Below, one piece after another: positions 32,493 to 42,608 of a stretch of 64,000 nt of DNA. A model generated the notes under the pieces. It was not told the DNA's origin and ran no database searches. It worked only from the letters and a program-made list of their open reading frames with translations. How positions within the stretch are numbered: position 1 is the first letter of the stretch; the number at the start of each line of letters is the position of its first letter. This DNA comes from Bauldia sp. (GTDB lineage: Bacteria; Pseudomonadota; Alphaproteobacteria; Rhizobiales; Kaistiaceae), in assembly GCA_037200845.1 (NCBI GenBank), contig JBBCGQ010000001.1:2616237-2680236 (forward strand), written 5' to 3'. A program made the translations under genes and the position numbers.

Positions 32493-32496
32493 TGCG

Positions 32497-32997
32497 CTAC
32501 GCCTCGCCGTGCGTCTCGAACAGCACCGTCTGCAGCGCCTCCGGCGCCGTCTTGCCGGCCCACACCACGAACTGGAACGCCTGGAAGTATCGCTCGCAGG
32601 CTTCGATGGCGGTGACCAGCAGCTTCTCGACCTGCGCGCTGGTCGGTTCGGCGCCGCCCGAGAGCAGCATCGCCTGGCGATAGAGCACGACGCCCTCGCG
32701 CGTCCACAGATCGAAGTGGCCGATCCAGAGCTGCTCGTTGACGCCGGAGAGCAGACGCATGACCTCCATCTGCCGCGCCGGCGGCACCTTGAGGTCGAAG
32801 GCGCAGGCGAGATGGACGGCTTCCTTCTCGGCGAGCCATGAGAAGGAGACGTGATAGTCGCACCACCCGCCGGCGACCGAGACGGTGATCTCATCGTCCC
32901 CTGCCCGCTCGAACGACCAGTCGTTGAGCGCCGCGATTTGCTCGATCACGTCGACAGGGTTCGCCTGCCGCTCCTGCTCGAAGTCAATAAGGCTCAT
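32497..32997 (-). CDS. YbjN-domain protein
   Basis: 166 residues: NPVDVIEQIAALNDWSFERAGDDEITVSVAGGWCDYHVSFSW, then ACAFDLKVPPARQMEVMRLLSGVNEQLWIGHFDL and YRQAMLLSGG. This is the YbjN (DUF1790) fold, related to type III secretion chaperones and implicated in stress physiology in Escherichia coli. It is commonly encoded just upstream of proC in this order of bacteria. The repeat island now separates the two. Confidence 0.87.
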   Translation of the reverse strand: MSLIDFEQERQANPVDVIEQIAALNDWSFERAGDDEITVSVAGGWCDYHVSFSWLAEKEAVHLACAFDLKVPPARQMEVMRLLSGVNEQLWIGHFDLWTREGVVLYRQAMLLSGGAEPTSAQVEKLLVTAIEACERYFQAFQFVVWAGKTAPEALQTVLFETHGEA

Positions 32998-33206
32998 GGC
33001 TACCCGCTGCGGCTGACCAAGTTGTGGGGACTGTTGCTACGCAACAGAGGACGAACAAACCGGTCGATAACCCGAGGGGCTGGAATTCGGCCCCCGCAGC
33101 GAATCTCCGTTGAGAATCAGTATATAGCCGCCGCCCTTTGAGCCGCCACACTAGACTGTGGATGACATCGTTTCTTCACAGAAGCGAGCGCCGGCGCCTC
33201 CCGCGG

Positions 33207-33461
33207 TTACTTCGCGGCGAGCTTCGCCTCGAGCTCGGCGATGCGCGCCTTCAGCGTCTCGTTCTCGGCGCGCGCCTGCGAGGCCATCTCGCGCACAACG
33301 TCGAATTCCTCGCGCTTGATGAGGTCGAGATCGGCGACGATGCGCTCCATCTGACTCCGGAACACGGTCTCGGCTTCGCGCTTGACGCCCTGCGCGACGC
33401 TCGCTGCATCGCCCACCAGCCGCGCCATCTCGTCGAACAGGCGGTTTTGGGTCTGCGTCAT
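33207..33461 (-). CDS. ubiK: UbiK-family accessory factor (BMFP)
   Basis: 84 residues: MTQTQNRLFDEMARLVGDAASVAQGVKREAE, then FRSQMERIVADLDLIKREEF and a C-terminal coiled coil (AENETLKARIAELEAKLAA). Membrane fusogenic/UbiK family, a trimeric coiled-coil protein that assists the ubiquinone-biosynthesis complex. Divergent from lgt, a common neighbour. Confidence 0.87.
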   Translation of the reverse strand: MTQTQNRLFDEMARLVGDAASVAQGVKREAETVFRSQMERIVADLDLIKREEFDVVREMASQARAENETLKARIAELEAKLAAK

Positions 33462-33592
33462 GGCTTCGCCTCCGGCAATCCTGGGACAGCAGCTACTATG
33501 GGGGCGGCGGCGGGCCGCTTCAAGCTTGGCTTGACCGGCGCGGCCCCTGCGGCGCAGGTTGCGGCGCTTTTTAAGGTGCGAGGACGGCCCGT

Positions 33593-34420
33593 TTGGAACT
33601 GCTGGCGCTTCCCTTTCCGGCCATCGACCCGGTGCTCATCCAGGTCGGCCCGCTGGCGATCCGCTGGTATGCGCTGGCCTATATCGCCGGGATCTTCCTT
33701 GCCTGGTGGTACGCCAAACGGCTGGCAAGCGACGCTAAGCTCTGGGGACCGGCGGGCGCACCGCTGAAGGGATCCGACCTCGACGATTTCGTCGTCTGGG
33801 CGGCGCTGGGGGTCGTCGTCGGCGGCCGCCTCGGCTACGTCCTGTTCTACGACCTCCAGCATTACCTGCAGGAGCCCGGCGACATCCTCGCCGTCTGGCA
33901 CGGCGGCATGTCGTTCCACGGCGGCTTCCTCGGCATGATGCTGGCGATGACGCTGTTCGCCCGCTCGCGCAACATCCCGGCATGGTCGCTGATCGACGTC
34001 GTCGCGACCGGAGTGCCCTTCGGGCTTTTCTTCGGCCGCCTCGCCAACTTCATCAACGGCGAACTGTGGGGGCGCGTCAGCGACGTGCCGTGGGCGATGG
34101 TGTTCCCGGGCGCCGGCGACACGCCGCGCCACCCGAGCCAGCTTTATGAGGCAGGACTGGAAGGTATCGTCCTGTTCGTCGTGCTCTGGATCGCGACCCA
34201 CCGCTATCACAAGCTGGCGACCCGCGGCTTCGTCTCGGGCATCTTCTGCACCGGATACGGTATCGCCCGCACGTTCGTCGAAGCCTTCCGCGAGCCCGAC
34301 GCGCAGGTCGGCTACCTCTGGGGCGGCCTCACCGAGGGGATGCTCCTGTCGATCCCGATGATCCTGTTCGGCGTCGGCCTGATGATCTGGGCCAACCGCC
34401 GAGAGGCGGCCGCCGCGTGA
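33593..34420 (+). CDS. lgt: Prolipoprotein diacylglyceryl transferase
   Basis: 275 residues from a TTG start with GAGGA ten bases upstream. Seven membrane helices. Signature [14 protein letters not shown] near residue 145, and [12 protein letters not shown] near 103 with the essential His. It transfers diacylglycerol from phosphatidylglycerol to the lipobox Cys, the first step of lipoprotein maturation. Its TGA overlaps the GTG of midA (GTGA). First gene of an lgt-midA-pgeF operon. Confidence 0.95.
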   Translation: MELLALPFPAIDPVLIQVGPLAIRWYALAYIAGIFLAWWYAKRLASDAKLWGPAGAPLKGSDLDDFVVWAALGVVVGGRLGYVLFYDLQHYLQEPGDILAVWHGGMSFHGGFLGMMLAMTLFARSRNIPAWSLIDVVATGVPFGLFFGRLANFINGELWGRVSDVPWAMVFPGAGDTPRHPSQLYEAGLEGIVLFVVLWIATHRYHKLATRGFVSGIFCTGYGIARTFVEAFREPDAQVGYLWGGLTEGMLLSIPMILFGVGLMIWANRREAAAA

Positions 34421-35505
34421 CGCCGCTCGCCGAAAAGATGGCGGCGCTCGTCCGCGCCGCGGGGCCGCTGACCGTCGCCGACTACATGGCGATGTGCCTC
34501 GCCGATCCCGAGTACGGCTACTACATGCGGCGCGAGCCGTTCGGCCGCACCGGCGACTTCATCACCGCGCCCGAGATCAGCCAGATTTTCGGCGAGCTGA
34601 TCGGGCTGTGGGCGATCGCCGTCTGGGAGATGATGGGCGAGCCGCGGCCGTTCGTCCTCGCCGAGCTGGGCCCCGGCCGCGGCACGCTGATGGCCGATAT
34701 GCTGCGCACGGCCAAGATCAAGCCGGATTTCCTGCGCGCCGCCGACGTCCATCTGGTCGAGATGAGCCCGCGACTCCGCGAAATCCAGAAACAGACGCTG
34801 TCGGCGGCGGGCCTTGGCGTTCACTGGCACGGCTCGGTCGCCGACCTGCCGCCCGGCCCGGCGATCGTCGTCGCCAACGAATTTTTCGACGCGCTCCCCA
34901 TCCGCCAGTTCCAGTGGATAGAGAAGCGGTGGACCGAGCGCATGGTCGGCCTGTCGGACACCGGCGATCTCGCCTTCGGCCTGGTGCCGGTCGAGCAGCG
35001 CCCGGCCGGCGTGGCGTTGCCCGATGGCGCCATCATCGAGGCATCGCCAGCCGGCAAGGCCGTGATGATAACGCTCGGCGAACGCTTCAAGCGCCACGGC
35101 GGCGCGGCGCTGATCATCGACTACGGCGCCGCGGCGCCGGGCACCGGCAGCACGCTGCAGGCAGTCCGCGCCCACAAATACGACGATCCCCTCGCCGCGC
35201 CCGGCGAGGCCGACGTCACCGCCCACGTCGATTTCGCGGCGCTCGCCCGCGCCGCGGTTGCGGCCGGCGCGGAGGCGCGCACGCTGATGGGCCAGGGCGA
35301 ATTTCTCATCCGCCTCGGCCTCGTCGACCGCGCCAACGTGCTCGGCCGCGGCAAGGACAAGAAGACGCGCGATATGATCGCCGCCGCGATCGAGCGGCTG
35401 GCGGCGCCGAAGGCGATGGGCACGCTGTTCAAGGTGCTCGCCGTCTCTGCCCCCGGCCTCAAGCTGCCGCTGTTCGACCCGATCGAGATCGGAGCCACGC
35501 GATGA
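34417..35505 (+). CDS. MidA/NDUFAF7-family protein arginine methyltransferase
   Basis: 362 residues from GTG. SAM-binding class I fold of COG1565: [36 protein letters not shown], the glycine-rich [17 protein letters not shown], then [15 protein letters not shown] and LIIDYGA. The mitochondrial homologue NDUFAF7 methylates an arginine of complex I, and a comparable role in bacteria is inference. Four-base overlaps with lgt and pgeF show translational coupling. Confidence 0.9.
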   Translation: MTPLAEKMAALVRAAGPLTVADYMAMCLADPEYGYYMRREPFGRTGDFITAPEISQIFGELIGLWAIAVWEMMGEPRPFVLAELGPGRGTLMADMLRTAKIKPDFLRAADVHLVEMSPRLREIQKQTLSAAGLGVHWHGSVADLPPGPAIVVANEFFDALPIRQFQWIEKRWTERMVGLSDTGDLAFGLVPVEQRPAGVALPDGAIIEASPAGKAVMITLGERFKRHGGAALIIDYGAAAPGTGSTLQAVRAHKYDDPLAAPGEADVTAHVDFAALARAAVAAGAEARTLMGQGEFLIRLGLVDRANVLGRGKDKKTRDMIAAAIERLAAPKAMGTLFKVLAVSAPGLKLPLFDPIEIGATR

Positions 35506-36275
35506 CCGCGCCCCATATCACCGCACCGTCGCTGGTCATGCCCGGCGTCCGCCACGGCTTCTTCACCCGCGCCGGCGGCGTCTCGTCCGGCATCTACGCC
35601 AGCCTCAACTGCGGCGTCGGCTCGAGCGACGATCGCGCCCTGGTGCTGGAAAATCGCGCCCGCGTCACCGCCGCCATCGGCGCGCCGGCGGAGAAACTCG
35701 CGACGCCCTATCAGGTGCACGGCACCATCGCCGTCACCGTGACCGAAGTCTGGGCGCCCGGCGAAGGCCCGCGCGCCGACGCCGTCGTCACCAACGTGCC
35801 GGGCATCGTGCTGGGCGTTGGCAGTGCCGACTGCGGCCCGATCCTGCTCGCCGACGGCGAGGCGGGCGTCATCGGCGCCGCGCACTCCGGCTGGCGCGGC
35901 GCGCTCGCCGGCGTCGCCGAGTCCGTGGTTGCCGCGATGGAGAGACTGGGCGCCGACCGCAAGCGCATCGCCGCGGTGCTGGGGCCGACGATCAGCCAGC
36001 CCAACTACGAAGTCGGCGCCGAGGTGCGCGATCAGTTCGTCTCCGTCGATGCCGACTATGCGCGCTTCTTCGCACCCTCGGCGCGTGAGGCGCATTTCCA
36101 GTTCGACCTGCCCGGCGTGATCGTGGCGCGGCTCTCGGCCGCCGGCGTCAAGGCATCGTCGGTCGGCCTGTGCACCTATGCCGACGAGACGCGGTTCTTC
36201 TCCTTCCGCCGCACCACGCATCGCGGCGAGGCGGATTATGGGCGGCAGTTGTCGGTGGTGATGCTGGCGGCGTAG
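35502..36275 (+). CDS. pgeF: Purine nucleoside phosphorylase/laccase-domain protein (YfiH)
   Basis: 257 residues. The YfiH/DUF152 zinc ligands are visible: His in YQVHG, Cys in SADCGP and His in AAHSGWRG. Opening [20 protein letters not shown] is typical. Members act on purine nucleosides, and in Escherichia coli the protein edits peptidoglycan precursors carrying Ser. ATG overlaps the midA stop (ATGA). A family A repeat starts six bases after the stop. Confidence 0.92.
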   Translation: MTAPHITAPSLVMPGVRHGFFTRAGGVSSGIYASLNCGVGSSDDRALVLENRARVTAAIGAPAEKLATPYQVHGTIAVTVTEVWAPGEGPRADAVVTNVPGIVLGVGSADCGPILLADGEAGVIGAAHSGWRGALAGVAESVVAAMERLGADRKRIAAVLGPTISQPNYEVGAEVRDQFVSVDADYARFFAPSAREAHFQFDLPGVIVARLSAAGVKASSVGLCTYADETRFFSFRRTTHRGEADYGRQLSVVMLAA

Positions 36276-36280
36276 CGGAG

Positions 36281-36440
36281 GAGAGACACCCCTCCCCAAA
36301 ACCGCGATGCGGTTTTGGCCCTCCCACAAGGGGAGGGCTCAAGCGGAGTTTGTTGGAGCGTGCCGTTTCAACACGGATGAACCCTCCCCTTGTGGGAGGG
36401 TCAAACCGCCGAAGGCGGTTTGGGGAGGGGTGTCTCTCTC
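36281..36440. repeat. Family A palindromic repeat, copy 4
   Basis: GAGAGACACCCCTCCCCAAA to TTTGGGGAGGGGTGTCTCTC, filling the gap between the convergent pgeF and alpha/beta-hydrolase genes exactly. Its last bases touch the hydrolase stop codon. Internal spacer GTTTGTTGGAGCGTGCCGTT resembles copies 2 and 5. Confidence 0.9.
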
Positions 36441-37221
36441 AGAGTTCGCCGGCCCGCGGCGCTTCCAGCCAATCCAGCACGAAATCCGCGACCTCCTCCC
36501 AGCCCGCCATCGACGCCAGGAAGTGCGAGCGGTCCGGGTAATATTTCAGCGCCGTGATCGCCGGCGACGTCTTCTGCCTGGCGTAGCAGGCGCGCACCGA
36601 GCCCGGGCTCGCCGTGCGGTCCCTGCCCCCGGCTGTCATCAGCAGCGGCACCTTGCGGTTGGCCGGGTCGATCGCGTTGCCGATGTTCAGCACCTCGTCG
36701 AAATAGAGCTTGCCCGGCGTCGGCGCGACGTAGCGCTCGTAGGCGGCGCGCGCGTCCGCCTCGGGCATGCCGTTGGCGAAGCTCGACAGGAACGACGCGA
36801 ACGACATCGTGTGCACGCGCTTCCACGCGTTCCACTTGAGGAACACGGGCAGCGCGCTGAGCACCGGGCCGATGCCCGGCATGACGCCCTTGAACGGCGC
36901 CGGGTCGAGCGCCACCCCGGCGGCGCCGAGGCCGCGGTCGAGCATGATCTGCGTGAACAGGCCGCCGAAGGAATGGCCGACGATGATCGGCGGCTCGGCC
37001 TTGGCGCGGATGATCTTCTCGTAGTGCGCGGCGATCTCGTTGATGCCGACGTTGGCGAGCGCCGGTGGCGGGTTGCGGCGAAGCTCGGCCAGCGGAATGT
37101 CTTCGAACGGCCACGCCGGCGCCTCGGCATCGTAGCCGTGCGCCGCAAAACGCACCTGGAACTTGTCCCACGAGGCCGGCGTCAGCCAGGCGCCGTGAAT
37201 GAATACGACCGGTTTGCCCAT
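36439..37221 (-). CDS. Alpha/beta-fold hydrolase
   Basis: 260 residues. Oxyanion loop [13 protein letters not shown] near residue 6, nucleophile elbow VGHSFGG near 82, and acid and His positions in [13 protein letters not shown] and [10 protein letters not shown]. No signal peptide, so cytoplasmic. The ATG at 37221 directly precedes GKPVVFIHG, as usual. The family includes esterases and haloalkane dehalogenase relatives, and the substrate is unknown. Confidence 0.88.
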   Translation of the reverse strand: MGKPVVFIHGAWLTPASWDKFQVRFAAHGYDAEAPAWPFEDIPLAELRRNPPPALANVGINEIAAHYEKIIRAKAEPPIIVGHSFGGLFTQIMLDRGLGAAGVALDPAPFKGVMPGIGPVLSALPVFLKWNAWKRVHTMSFASFLSSFANGMPEADARAAYERYVAPTPGKLYFDEVLNIGNAIDPANRKVPLLMTAGGRDRTASPGSVRACYARQKTSPAITALKYYPDRSHFLASMAGWEEVADFVLDWLEAPRAGEL

Positions 37222-37297
37222 CGTCCCTCCGCGTGGCGACACCGGCGAGTCTGGCACCATTTCGCGTTTGCGGCTAGACAAGCGGCAGGAGAGAGCA

Positions 37298-37831
37298 ATG
37301 CCCCCAACCCAGCGCCGCAACGGCCGGATCGCGCGCCTGACCCTGGCGCTCGCGGCGGTATTCCTGCTCGCCGCCTGCACCAGCGTTTCACTGCCGCCGA
37401 TGGGCCCCGGCCCGCCGCCGCTGATCTCGGCAAAGAAGACGCGCACGCTCGGCCCCGCGCCGGTAAAGGGCGAGGAGGTGCATTTCGCCTTCGCCCCGGT
37501 CACCGGCGTGCCGGCCGATATGCGCTTCGCGCTGGAAGACAGCCTCAAGAAATACGCCGCGACTCGCGCGCTCACCATCGTGGCGCCCGGCGACCCGACC
37601 GCCGTCTATCAAGTGAAGGGCTACCTCTCCGCCATCGGCGACGATGCCGGCACCGTGCTCGTCTACACCTGGGACGTGGCCGACGCCTTCGGCACGCCGC
37701 TCTACCGGATTTCCGGCCAGGAGTCCGCTGCCGGCAGCCCGACCGACCCGTGGATCGGCATCACCGGCGTCGAGATGGACGCCGCCGCCCGCGACACGAT
37801 CGACAAGCTTGCCGACTGGGTGAACGGCTAG
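37298..37831 (+). CDS. Lipoprotein of unknown function
   Basis: 177 residues with a lipobox LLAAC near residue 30 after a basic n-region ([19 protein letters not shown]). The mature part has a Pro-rich segment and a folded beta-rich domain ([36 protein letters not shown]). AGGAG precedes the ATG at 37298. It should be lipidated by the lgt product encoded 3.7 kb away. Not assigned to a family. Confidence 0.78.
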   Translation: MPPTQRRNGRIARLTLALAAVFLLAACTSVSLPPMGPGPPPLISAKKTRTLGPAPVKGEEVHFAFAPVTGVPADMRFALEDSLKKYAATRALTIVAPGDPTAVYQVKGYLSAIGDDAGTVLVYTWDVADAFGTPLYRISGQESAAGSPTDPWIGITGVEMDAAARDTIDKLADWVNG

Positions 37832-37944
37832 GACAAATCGCCCGCCACGGCGCCGGTTGTTTCTCGCGCCGCCCGCTGCTAGAAGGCCGCGGCATCACGC
37901 CGGTCGTTAGCCGGATCAGGTACCCCCTGAAAGCGGGCCAGGGC

Positions 37945-38877
37945 ATGAAGCTGGTAGCCGGGAATTCGAATCGGACGCTTGCCGACGCTATCGGCGCGTA
38001 TCTGGAAATCCCGCTAGCCAAGTGCTCGGTCCGCCGTTTCGCCGACCAGGAAATCTTCGTCGAGATCCAGGAAAACGTGCGCGGCGAGGACCTGTTCGTC
38101 ATCCAGTCGACGAGCTATCCGGCAAACGACAACCTGATGGAGCTGCTGATCATCATCGACGCGGCGCGGCGCGCTTCCGCCCGCCGCATCACGGCGGTTA
38201 TCCCCTACTTCGGCTATGCCCGCCAGGATCGCAAACCCGGCCCGCGCACGCCGATCTCGGCCAAGCTCGTCGCCAACCTGATCACCCGCGCCGGCACCGA
38301 CCGCGTGCTGACGCTCGATCTCCACGCCGGCCAGTTGCAGGGCTTCTTCGACATCCCGACCGACAACCTTTACTCGGTGCCGGTGATGACGCGCGACCTC
38401 AAGACCCACCACGACATCTCCAACGTCACGATCGTGTCGCCCGACGTCGGCGGCGTGGTGCGCGCCCGAGCGCTGGCGAAGCGCCTCGACGCGCCGCTCG
38501 CCATCGTCGACAAGCGCCGCGAGCGTCCCGGCGAATCCGAGGTGATGAACATCATCGGCACCGTCGAGGGCCGCCGCTGCATCCTGTTCGACGACATCGT
38601 CGATTCCGGCGGCACGCTGTGCAACGCCGCCGAGGCGCTGATGGAAGCCGGCGCCCAGTCGGTGATGGCCTACATCACCCACGGCGTGCTCTCCGGCGGC
38701 GCCGTCGCCCGCATCACGGCATCGCGCATCGAGGAGCTGGTGATCACCGATTCGATCCAGCCGACCGAAGCCGTGCTCGCCGCGCCGAACATCCGCGTCT
38801 GCCCGATCGCAACACTGATCGGCGAGGCGATCGCGCGCACCGCGCACGAGGAGTCGGTGTCGAGTTTGTTCGACTAA
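37945..38877 (+). CDS. prs: Ribose-phosphate pyrophosphokinase
   Basis: 310 residues: [19 protein letters not shown]-loop region [32 protein letters not shown], and the PRPP-binding motif [12 protein letters not shown] near residue 218. It makes PRPP from ribose 5-phosphate and ATP for nucleotide, His and Trp synthesis. The ATG at 37945 yields the full standard length. The upstream open frame is not coding. Product feeds apt at 50.3 kb. Confidence 0.96.
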   Translation: MKLVAGNSNRTLADAIGAYLEIPLAKCSVRRFADQEIFVEIQENVRGEDLFVIQSTSYPANDNLMELLIIIDAARRASARRITAVIPYFGYARQDRKPGPRTPISAKLVANLITRAGTDRVLTLDLHAGQLQGFFDIPTDNLYSVPVMTRDLKTHHDISNVTIVSPDVGGVVRARALAKRLDAPLAIVDKRRERPGESEVMNIIGTVEGRRCILFDDIVDSGGTLCNAAEALMEAGAQSVMAYITHGVLSGGAVARITASRIEELVITDSIQPTEAVLAAPNIRVCPIATLIGEAIARTAHEESVSSLFD

Positions 38878-38972
38878 CCGCCGCCTCCCGACGCAGGCGG
38901 GCCAGGCTGAGCATCTCCGGATCGTTTGTGTAGGGACGCGGAACATCCGCCCGGCTCATCGGTTTTCGGCCC

Positions 38973-39380
38973 ATGGCAAGGAAACCAAAGCCGCCCTCGC
39001 TCCGTGAAGCATCGATCTGGCGCCGTTACGGCTACGCCTGGATCACGGCGATTTTCTTCGTCGTCACCATCGTCGGCCACTGGATCTTCGGCTGGTACGC
39101 CTACGTCAACGATGAGACCGAACACGGCCAGCCGCCGGAGGTCTCGCAATACGTCATCGAGATGGGCCGCGACACGCTCGAGAATTGGCAGTCCGAGTTC
39201 CTGCAGTTGCTGTGGCAGGTAGGCGGTCTCGCCGTGCTTCTTTACGTCGGCTCGCCGCAATCCTCGGACGGCGATGAACGGCAGGAGGCGAAGATCGACG
39301 CGCTGCTCAAGCTTGTCGATGCGAAGCAGGCCGAGCGTATCATCGCCGACCTCGACGCGCGTTACGACCGCAAGGGCTAA
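38973..39380 (+). CDS. Small membrane protein, DUF6766-like
   Basis: 135 residues with two hydrophobic segments: residues 19-41 (YAWITAIFFVVTIVGHWIFGWYAY) and about 74-90 (LLWQVGGLAVLLYVG), separated by the conserved-looking ENWQSEFLQ. The arrangement resembles DUF6766 proteins (helix, HGQPP stretch, ENWESEFLQ, helix, KxD end). The tail is helical and charged. Function unknown. Four bases separate it from the cysteine-hydrolase gene, so they may be co-transcribed. Confidence 0.7.
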   Translation: MARKPKPPSLREASIWRRYGYAWITAIFFVVTIVGHWIFGWYAYVNDETEHGQPPEVSQYVIEMGRDTLENWQSEFLQLLWQVGGLAVLLYVGSPQSSDGDERQEAKIDALLKLVDAKQAERIIADLDARYDRKG

Positions 39381-39384
39381 CGCC

Positions 39385-39993
39385 GTGGCCTCGCCGCTCC
39401 GCGCGCCGCTGACGCCATGCTCGGTCAACCTGTGCATCGACATGCAGCGCCTGTTCACCGCGGAGGGACCGTGGCCGACGCCGTGGCTGGAGCCGACATT
39501 GCCGGTAATCCAGGCGATCGCCGGCCGCCATCCCGAGCGAACGGTGTTCACGCGTTTCATTCCGCCCGAGAAGCCGGAGGACATGCCCGGCATGTGGCAG
39601 CGGTATTACCGCCGCTGGCCGGAGGCGACCCGGAGCGAACTCAAACCGGAATTGCTGGAGCTTGTGCCGTCATTGGCGCGGCTGGCGCCGCCGGCGGTGG
39701 TCATGGACAAGCCCGTCTATTCGCCATTCTCCGGCAGCCACCTGCCGCACCATCTTGCCGAACGCGGGGCCGATGCCCTGATCGTCACTGGCGCCGAAAC
39801 GGACGTCTGTGTGCTGGCGACGGTGCTGGGCGCGGTTGACCACGGTTTCCGGGTCGTGCTTGTCACGGACGCGGTTTGCTCGTCCTCCGACGCCGGGCAC
39901 CACGCCCTTTTCGAGCTCTTCCGGACGCGGTTTACAGAGCAGGTCGAGGTGACCAACGCCGAAACCGTGCTTTCCGCCTGGCAGCGGCACTAG
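39385..39993 (+). CDS. Cysteine hydrolase (isochorismatase-like)
   Basis: 202 residues from a GTG four bases after the preceding stop. Catalytic triad visible: Asp in LCIDMQRLF, Lys in VVMDKPVYSPF, Cys in TGAETDVCVLATVLGAVD. Unlike the YcaC-like protein at 1652-2236, the nucleophile is intact. It hydrolyses an amide or ureide, identity unknown. Followed by the rplY promoter region. Confidence 0.87.
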   Translation: MASPLRAPLTPCSVNLCIDMQRLFTAEGPWPTPWLEPTLPVIQAIAGRHPERTVFTRFIPPEKPEDMPGMWQRYYRRWPEATRSELKPELLELVPSLARLAPPAVVMDKPVYSPFSGSHLPHHLAERGADALIVTGAETDVCVLATVLGAVDHGFRVVLVTDAVCSSSDAGHHALFELFRTRFTEQVEVTNAETVLSAWQRH

Positions 39994-40003
39994 ACCGCCT
40001 GGT

Positions 40004-40032
40004 TTGCCTTTTTCCGCCCCCTCCCCTATAAG
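40004..40032 (+). promoter_or_regulatory. Candidate sigma-70 promoter of rplY-pth
   Basis: TTGCCT, 17-base spacer, TATAAG, ending 63 bp before the rplY ATG. This fits the housekeeping consensus well for such GC-rich DNA. Confidence 0.55.
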
Positions 40033-40095
40033 CCCGCCAGCCGCGCCGACACCCCTGGAGGCACGCGGCAAACAAAGCAAACCTAGGAGTTTCCG

Positions 40096-40869
40096 ATGGG
40101 CCAGACTTACGAGCTCTCGGCGACGGTTCGCGAGAAGGTGGGCAAGGGGGCCGCTCGCTCGGTACGTCGTCAAGGCATGATTCCCGCCGTCATCTATGGC
40201 GGCAACAAACCCCCGCTTGCGATCAACCTCCCCCAGCGTGACGTCTCGTTCAAGATTCACGGGGGCGGCTTCTACACCACCGTCGCGACGATCGACGTCG
40301 CCGGCGAGAAGGTGCGCGTCCTGCCGCGCGACTTCCAGATCGACCCGATGAACGAGAAGCCGATGCATGTCGACTTCATGCGTGTCACCGCCGGCTCGAC
40401 CGTCACGATCGAAGTGCCGGTGCAGTTCATCAACGAGAGCGCCGCGCCCGGCATTCGCCGCGGCGGCGTGCTCAACGTCGTGCGCCACCGCATCTCGGTG
40501 ATCGCGCCCGTCGATGCCATCCCGGAGAAGATCGTCGCCGACCTCACCGGTCTCGACATCACCGACTCGCTGCACATCTCGAAGGTGCAGTTGCCGGAAG
40601 GCATTCGCACGACCATCCGCGACCGCGACTTCACCATCGCGACCATCGCCGCCCCGGCCGGCGTGAAGGAAGAAATGAAGGCGGCCGCCGATGCCGCTGC
40701 TGCTGCCAAGGCGGCGGCGGCTGCCGCGGCGGAAGCCGGCACCGAGGAAGGTGCTGCCGGCGCTCCGGGTGCTGCTCCGGCCGAAGGTGCCGCCGCTGGC
40801 GGTGCCGCGCCGGCTGCCGGCGCCAAGGGTGCCGCGGCTCCGGCTGCTGCCAAGGGCGGAAAGAAGTAA
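40096..40869 (+). CDS. rplY: 50S ribosomal protein L25/general stress protein Ctc
   Basis: 257 residues. The 5S-rRNA-binding L25 domain ([36 protein letters not shown]) is followed by the TL5/CTC beta domain ([20 protein letters not shown]...GGVLNVVRH) and a low-complexity Ala/Gly/Pro tail of about 60 residues with a final KGGKK. Alphaproteobacterial L25 proteins often carry such tails. TAGGAG precedes the ATG. pth follows 31 bp later in one operon. Confidence 0.95.
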   Translation: MGQTYELSATVREKVGKGAARSVRRQGMIPAVIYGGNKPPLAINLPQRDVSFKIHGGGFYTTVATIDVAGEKVRVLPRDFQIDPMNEKPMHVDFMRVTAGSTVTIEVPVQFINESAAPGIRRGGVLNVVRHRISVIAPVDAIPEKIVADLTGLDITDSLHISKVQLPEGIRTTIRDRDFTIATIAAPAGVKEEMKAAADAAAAAKAAAAAAAEAGTEEGAAGAPGAAPAEGAAAGGAAPAAGAKGAAAPAAAKGGKK

Positions 40870-40900
40870 CGGAGTCCGCTGAAACCTGCGGAGCTTCAGA

Positions 40901-41602
40901 ATGCTGCTGCTTGTCGGTCTCGGCAATCCGGGACCGGAGTACGCCAGACAGCGCCACAACGTCGGCTTCATCGCCGTCGATGCCATCCATCGCCGCCACG
41001 GTTTTCAGCCGTGGCGGCGACGCTTTTCCGGCGAAGTCGCCGAGGGCACCATCTCGGGTGAGAAGGTGCTGCTGCTGAAACCCCTCACCTACATGAACGA
41101 CAGCGGCCGCTCCGTGCAGGACGCGGCGCGCTTCTACAAGCTTGAGCCCAAGGACATTCTCGTCATCCACGACGAGGTCGACCTTCCCCCCGGCAAGACG
41201 CGAATGAAAGTCGGCGGCGGCGCGGCCGGCCACAATGGCCTGCGCTCCATCGATGCGGCGATCGGGCAGGACTACCGGCGCCTGCGCGTCGGCGTCGGCC
41301 ATCCCGGCGTCAAGGAAGCCGTGCCCGGCTATGTGCTCCACGATTTTCCGAAGGGCGATGCGGAGTGGCTGGTGCCGCTGATCGACGCCATCGCCGACAA
41401 CGCCGGGCTGCTCGCCGACAACAAGGACAACACCTTCGCCAACCGCCTGCACGCGCTGAGCGAGCCGGAGAAGGCCGCGAAGAAGACCGAGGCGGCGAAG
41501 CCTCAACCGAAGGCCGGCGAGGCGAAGCCGAAGGCGGCCGACGGCGAGCCGACGCCGGAAGGCCCCCTCGCCCGCAATCTGAAAAAACTGTTCGGGCTCT
41601 AA
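40901..41602 (+). CDS. pth: Peptidyl-tRNA hydrolase
   Basis: 233 residues. Active-site residues N9 and H19 in [18 protein letters not shown], the [14 protein letters not shown] loop, and [13 protein letters not shown]. It recycles peptidyl-tRNA released from stalled ribosomes. A roughly 45-residue Lys/Ala/Pro-rich C-terminal extension ([20 protein letters not shown]) goes beyond the usual end. ychF, its usual partner, lies 3.2 kb downstream after repeats and four minus-strand genes. Confidence 0.95.
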   Translation: MLLLVGLGNPGPEYARQRHNVGFIAVDAIHRRHGFQPWRRRFSGEVAEGTISGEKVLLLKPLTYMNDSGRSVQDAARFYKLEPKDILVIHDEVDLPPGKTRMKVGGGAAGHNGLRSIDAAIGQDYRRLRVGVGHPGVKEAVPGYVLHDFPKGDAEWLVPLIDAIADNAGLLADNKDNTFANRLHALSEPEKAAKKTEAAKPQPKAGEAKPKAADGEPTPEGPLARNLKKLFGL

Positions 41603-41604
41603 CC

Positions 41605-41722
41605 TCTCCGCCTTCTCCGCGAAAGCCGGGATTCAGGAGGTGAGGCTCGCGCGCCAACGCGGCAGCGAACGCTATCGCAACACCTTGGCCCCCCGCTTTC
41701 GGGGGAAAGCGAAGGCCCGCCC
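41605..41722. repeat. Family C paired hairpin, copy after pth
   Basis: CTCCGCCTTCTCCGCGAAAG...GGGATTCAGGAGG on the left and CCTTGGCCCCCCGCTTTCGG followed by GGGAAAGCG on the right, the same layout as 11529-11642. It begins two bases after the pth stop. Confidence 0.6.
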
Positions 41723-41813
41723 AGCGTCACTCAGAAAACAGAGGTAAGAGGCGCAGCCGTGGTTGCGGCGGGAGGGAAACCCGGCCGCGCCTCTTGAAGG
41801 TGCTTCGCCGAGG

Positions 41814-42389
41814 TCAGGTCGGCAGCAGCACCTTGTTGATGACCTGGATGACGCCGTTCGACTGGTTAACGTCGCCGATGGTGATCTCGGCGGCATTACC
41901 CATCGCGTCGATCAGCCGGATCTTGTTGCCCTTCGCCTCGACGGTGAGCTTCTCGCCCTGCACCGTGGTCAGCGTGTAGGTCTTGCCGCCCATCGTCTTC
42001 GCCATCATGTCGGCGACCGAGATGTGGCCGGGCACGACGTGGTAGGTCAGCACCTTGACGAGGTCGGCCTTGTTGGCCGGCATCAGCAGCGTGTCGACCG
42101 TGCCCGCCGGCAGCGCCGCGAAGGCTTCGTTGGTCGGCGCGAATACGGTGAACGGGCCGGCGCCTTCCAGCGTATCGACGAGGCCGGCGGCCTTGACGGC
42201 CGCGACCAGCGTCGTGTGGTCCTTCGAGTTGACGGCGTTCTCGATGATGTTCTTGGACGGATACATCGCCGCCCCGCCGACATCGACGGTCATCTCGGCG
42301 GCGAGCGAAGCAAGCGGAGCGACCGAGAGCGCCGCGGCGGCGAAAATAACGGCAGCAGCGGCGGTGCGGACAGGCGAGGAATGCGACAT
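41814..42389 (-). CDS. Secreted fasciclin-domain protein
   Basis: 191 residues. Signal peptide 1-31 (AAAAVIFAAAALSVAPLASLAAE), then one FAS1 domain with both conserved segments: H1 FTVFAPTNEAFAALP and H2 VKVLTYHVVPGHIS, ending GVIQVINKVLLP. Bacterial FAS1 proteins are exported adhesins or matrix components. First of the minus-strand genes lying between pth and ychF. Confidence 0.9.
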   Translation of the reverse strand: MSHSSPVRTAAAAVIFAAAALSVAPLASLAAEMTVDVGGAAMYPSKNIIENAVNSKDHTTLVAAVKAAGLVDTLEGAGPFTVFAPTNEAFAALPAGTVDTLLMPANKADLVKVLTYHVVPGHISVADMMAKTMGGKTYTLTTVQGEKLTVEAKGNKIRLIDAMGNAAEITIGDVNQSNGVIQVINKVLLPT

Positions 42390-42608
42390 GGGGTGGGCCT
42401 CGTGGTTGGCGGCGAGGATTCGCCGGCGCCAGTCGCTCTACACCCTTGTTAGTATAGATATTGGGACAATTGCTACCAATAGTTGTCGTCGATGACCGGG
42501 AATCGCTACAATTCGAGGGAAATGCCAGACAAACTGGCGTAAACGGCCGCCGCCACGCGCTGCGCCACGCGACGGCCCCCGCCCACAATCGTCGGGCGCT
42601 GACCGCTT

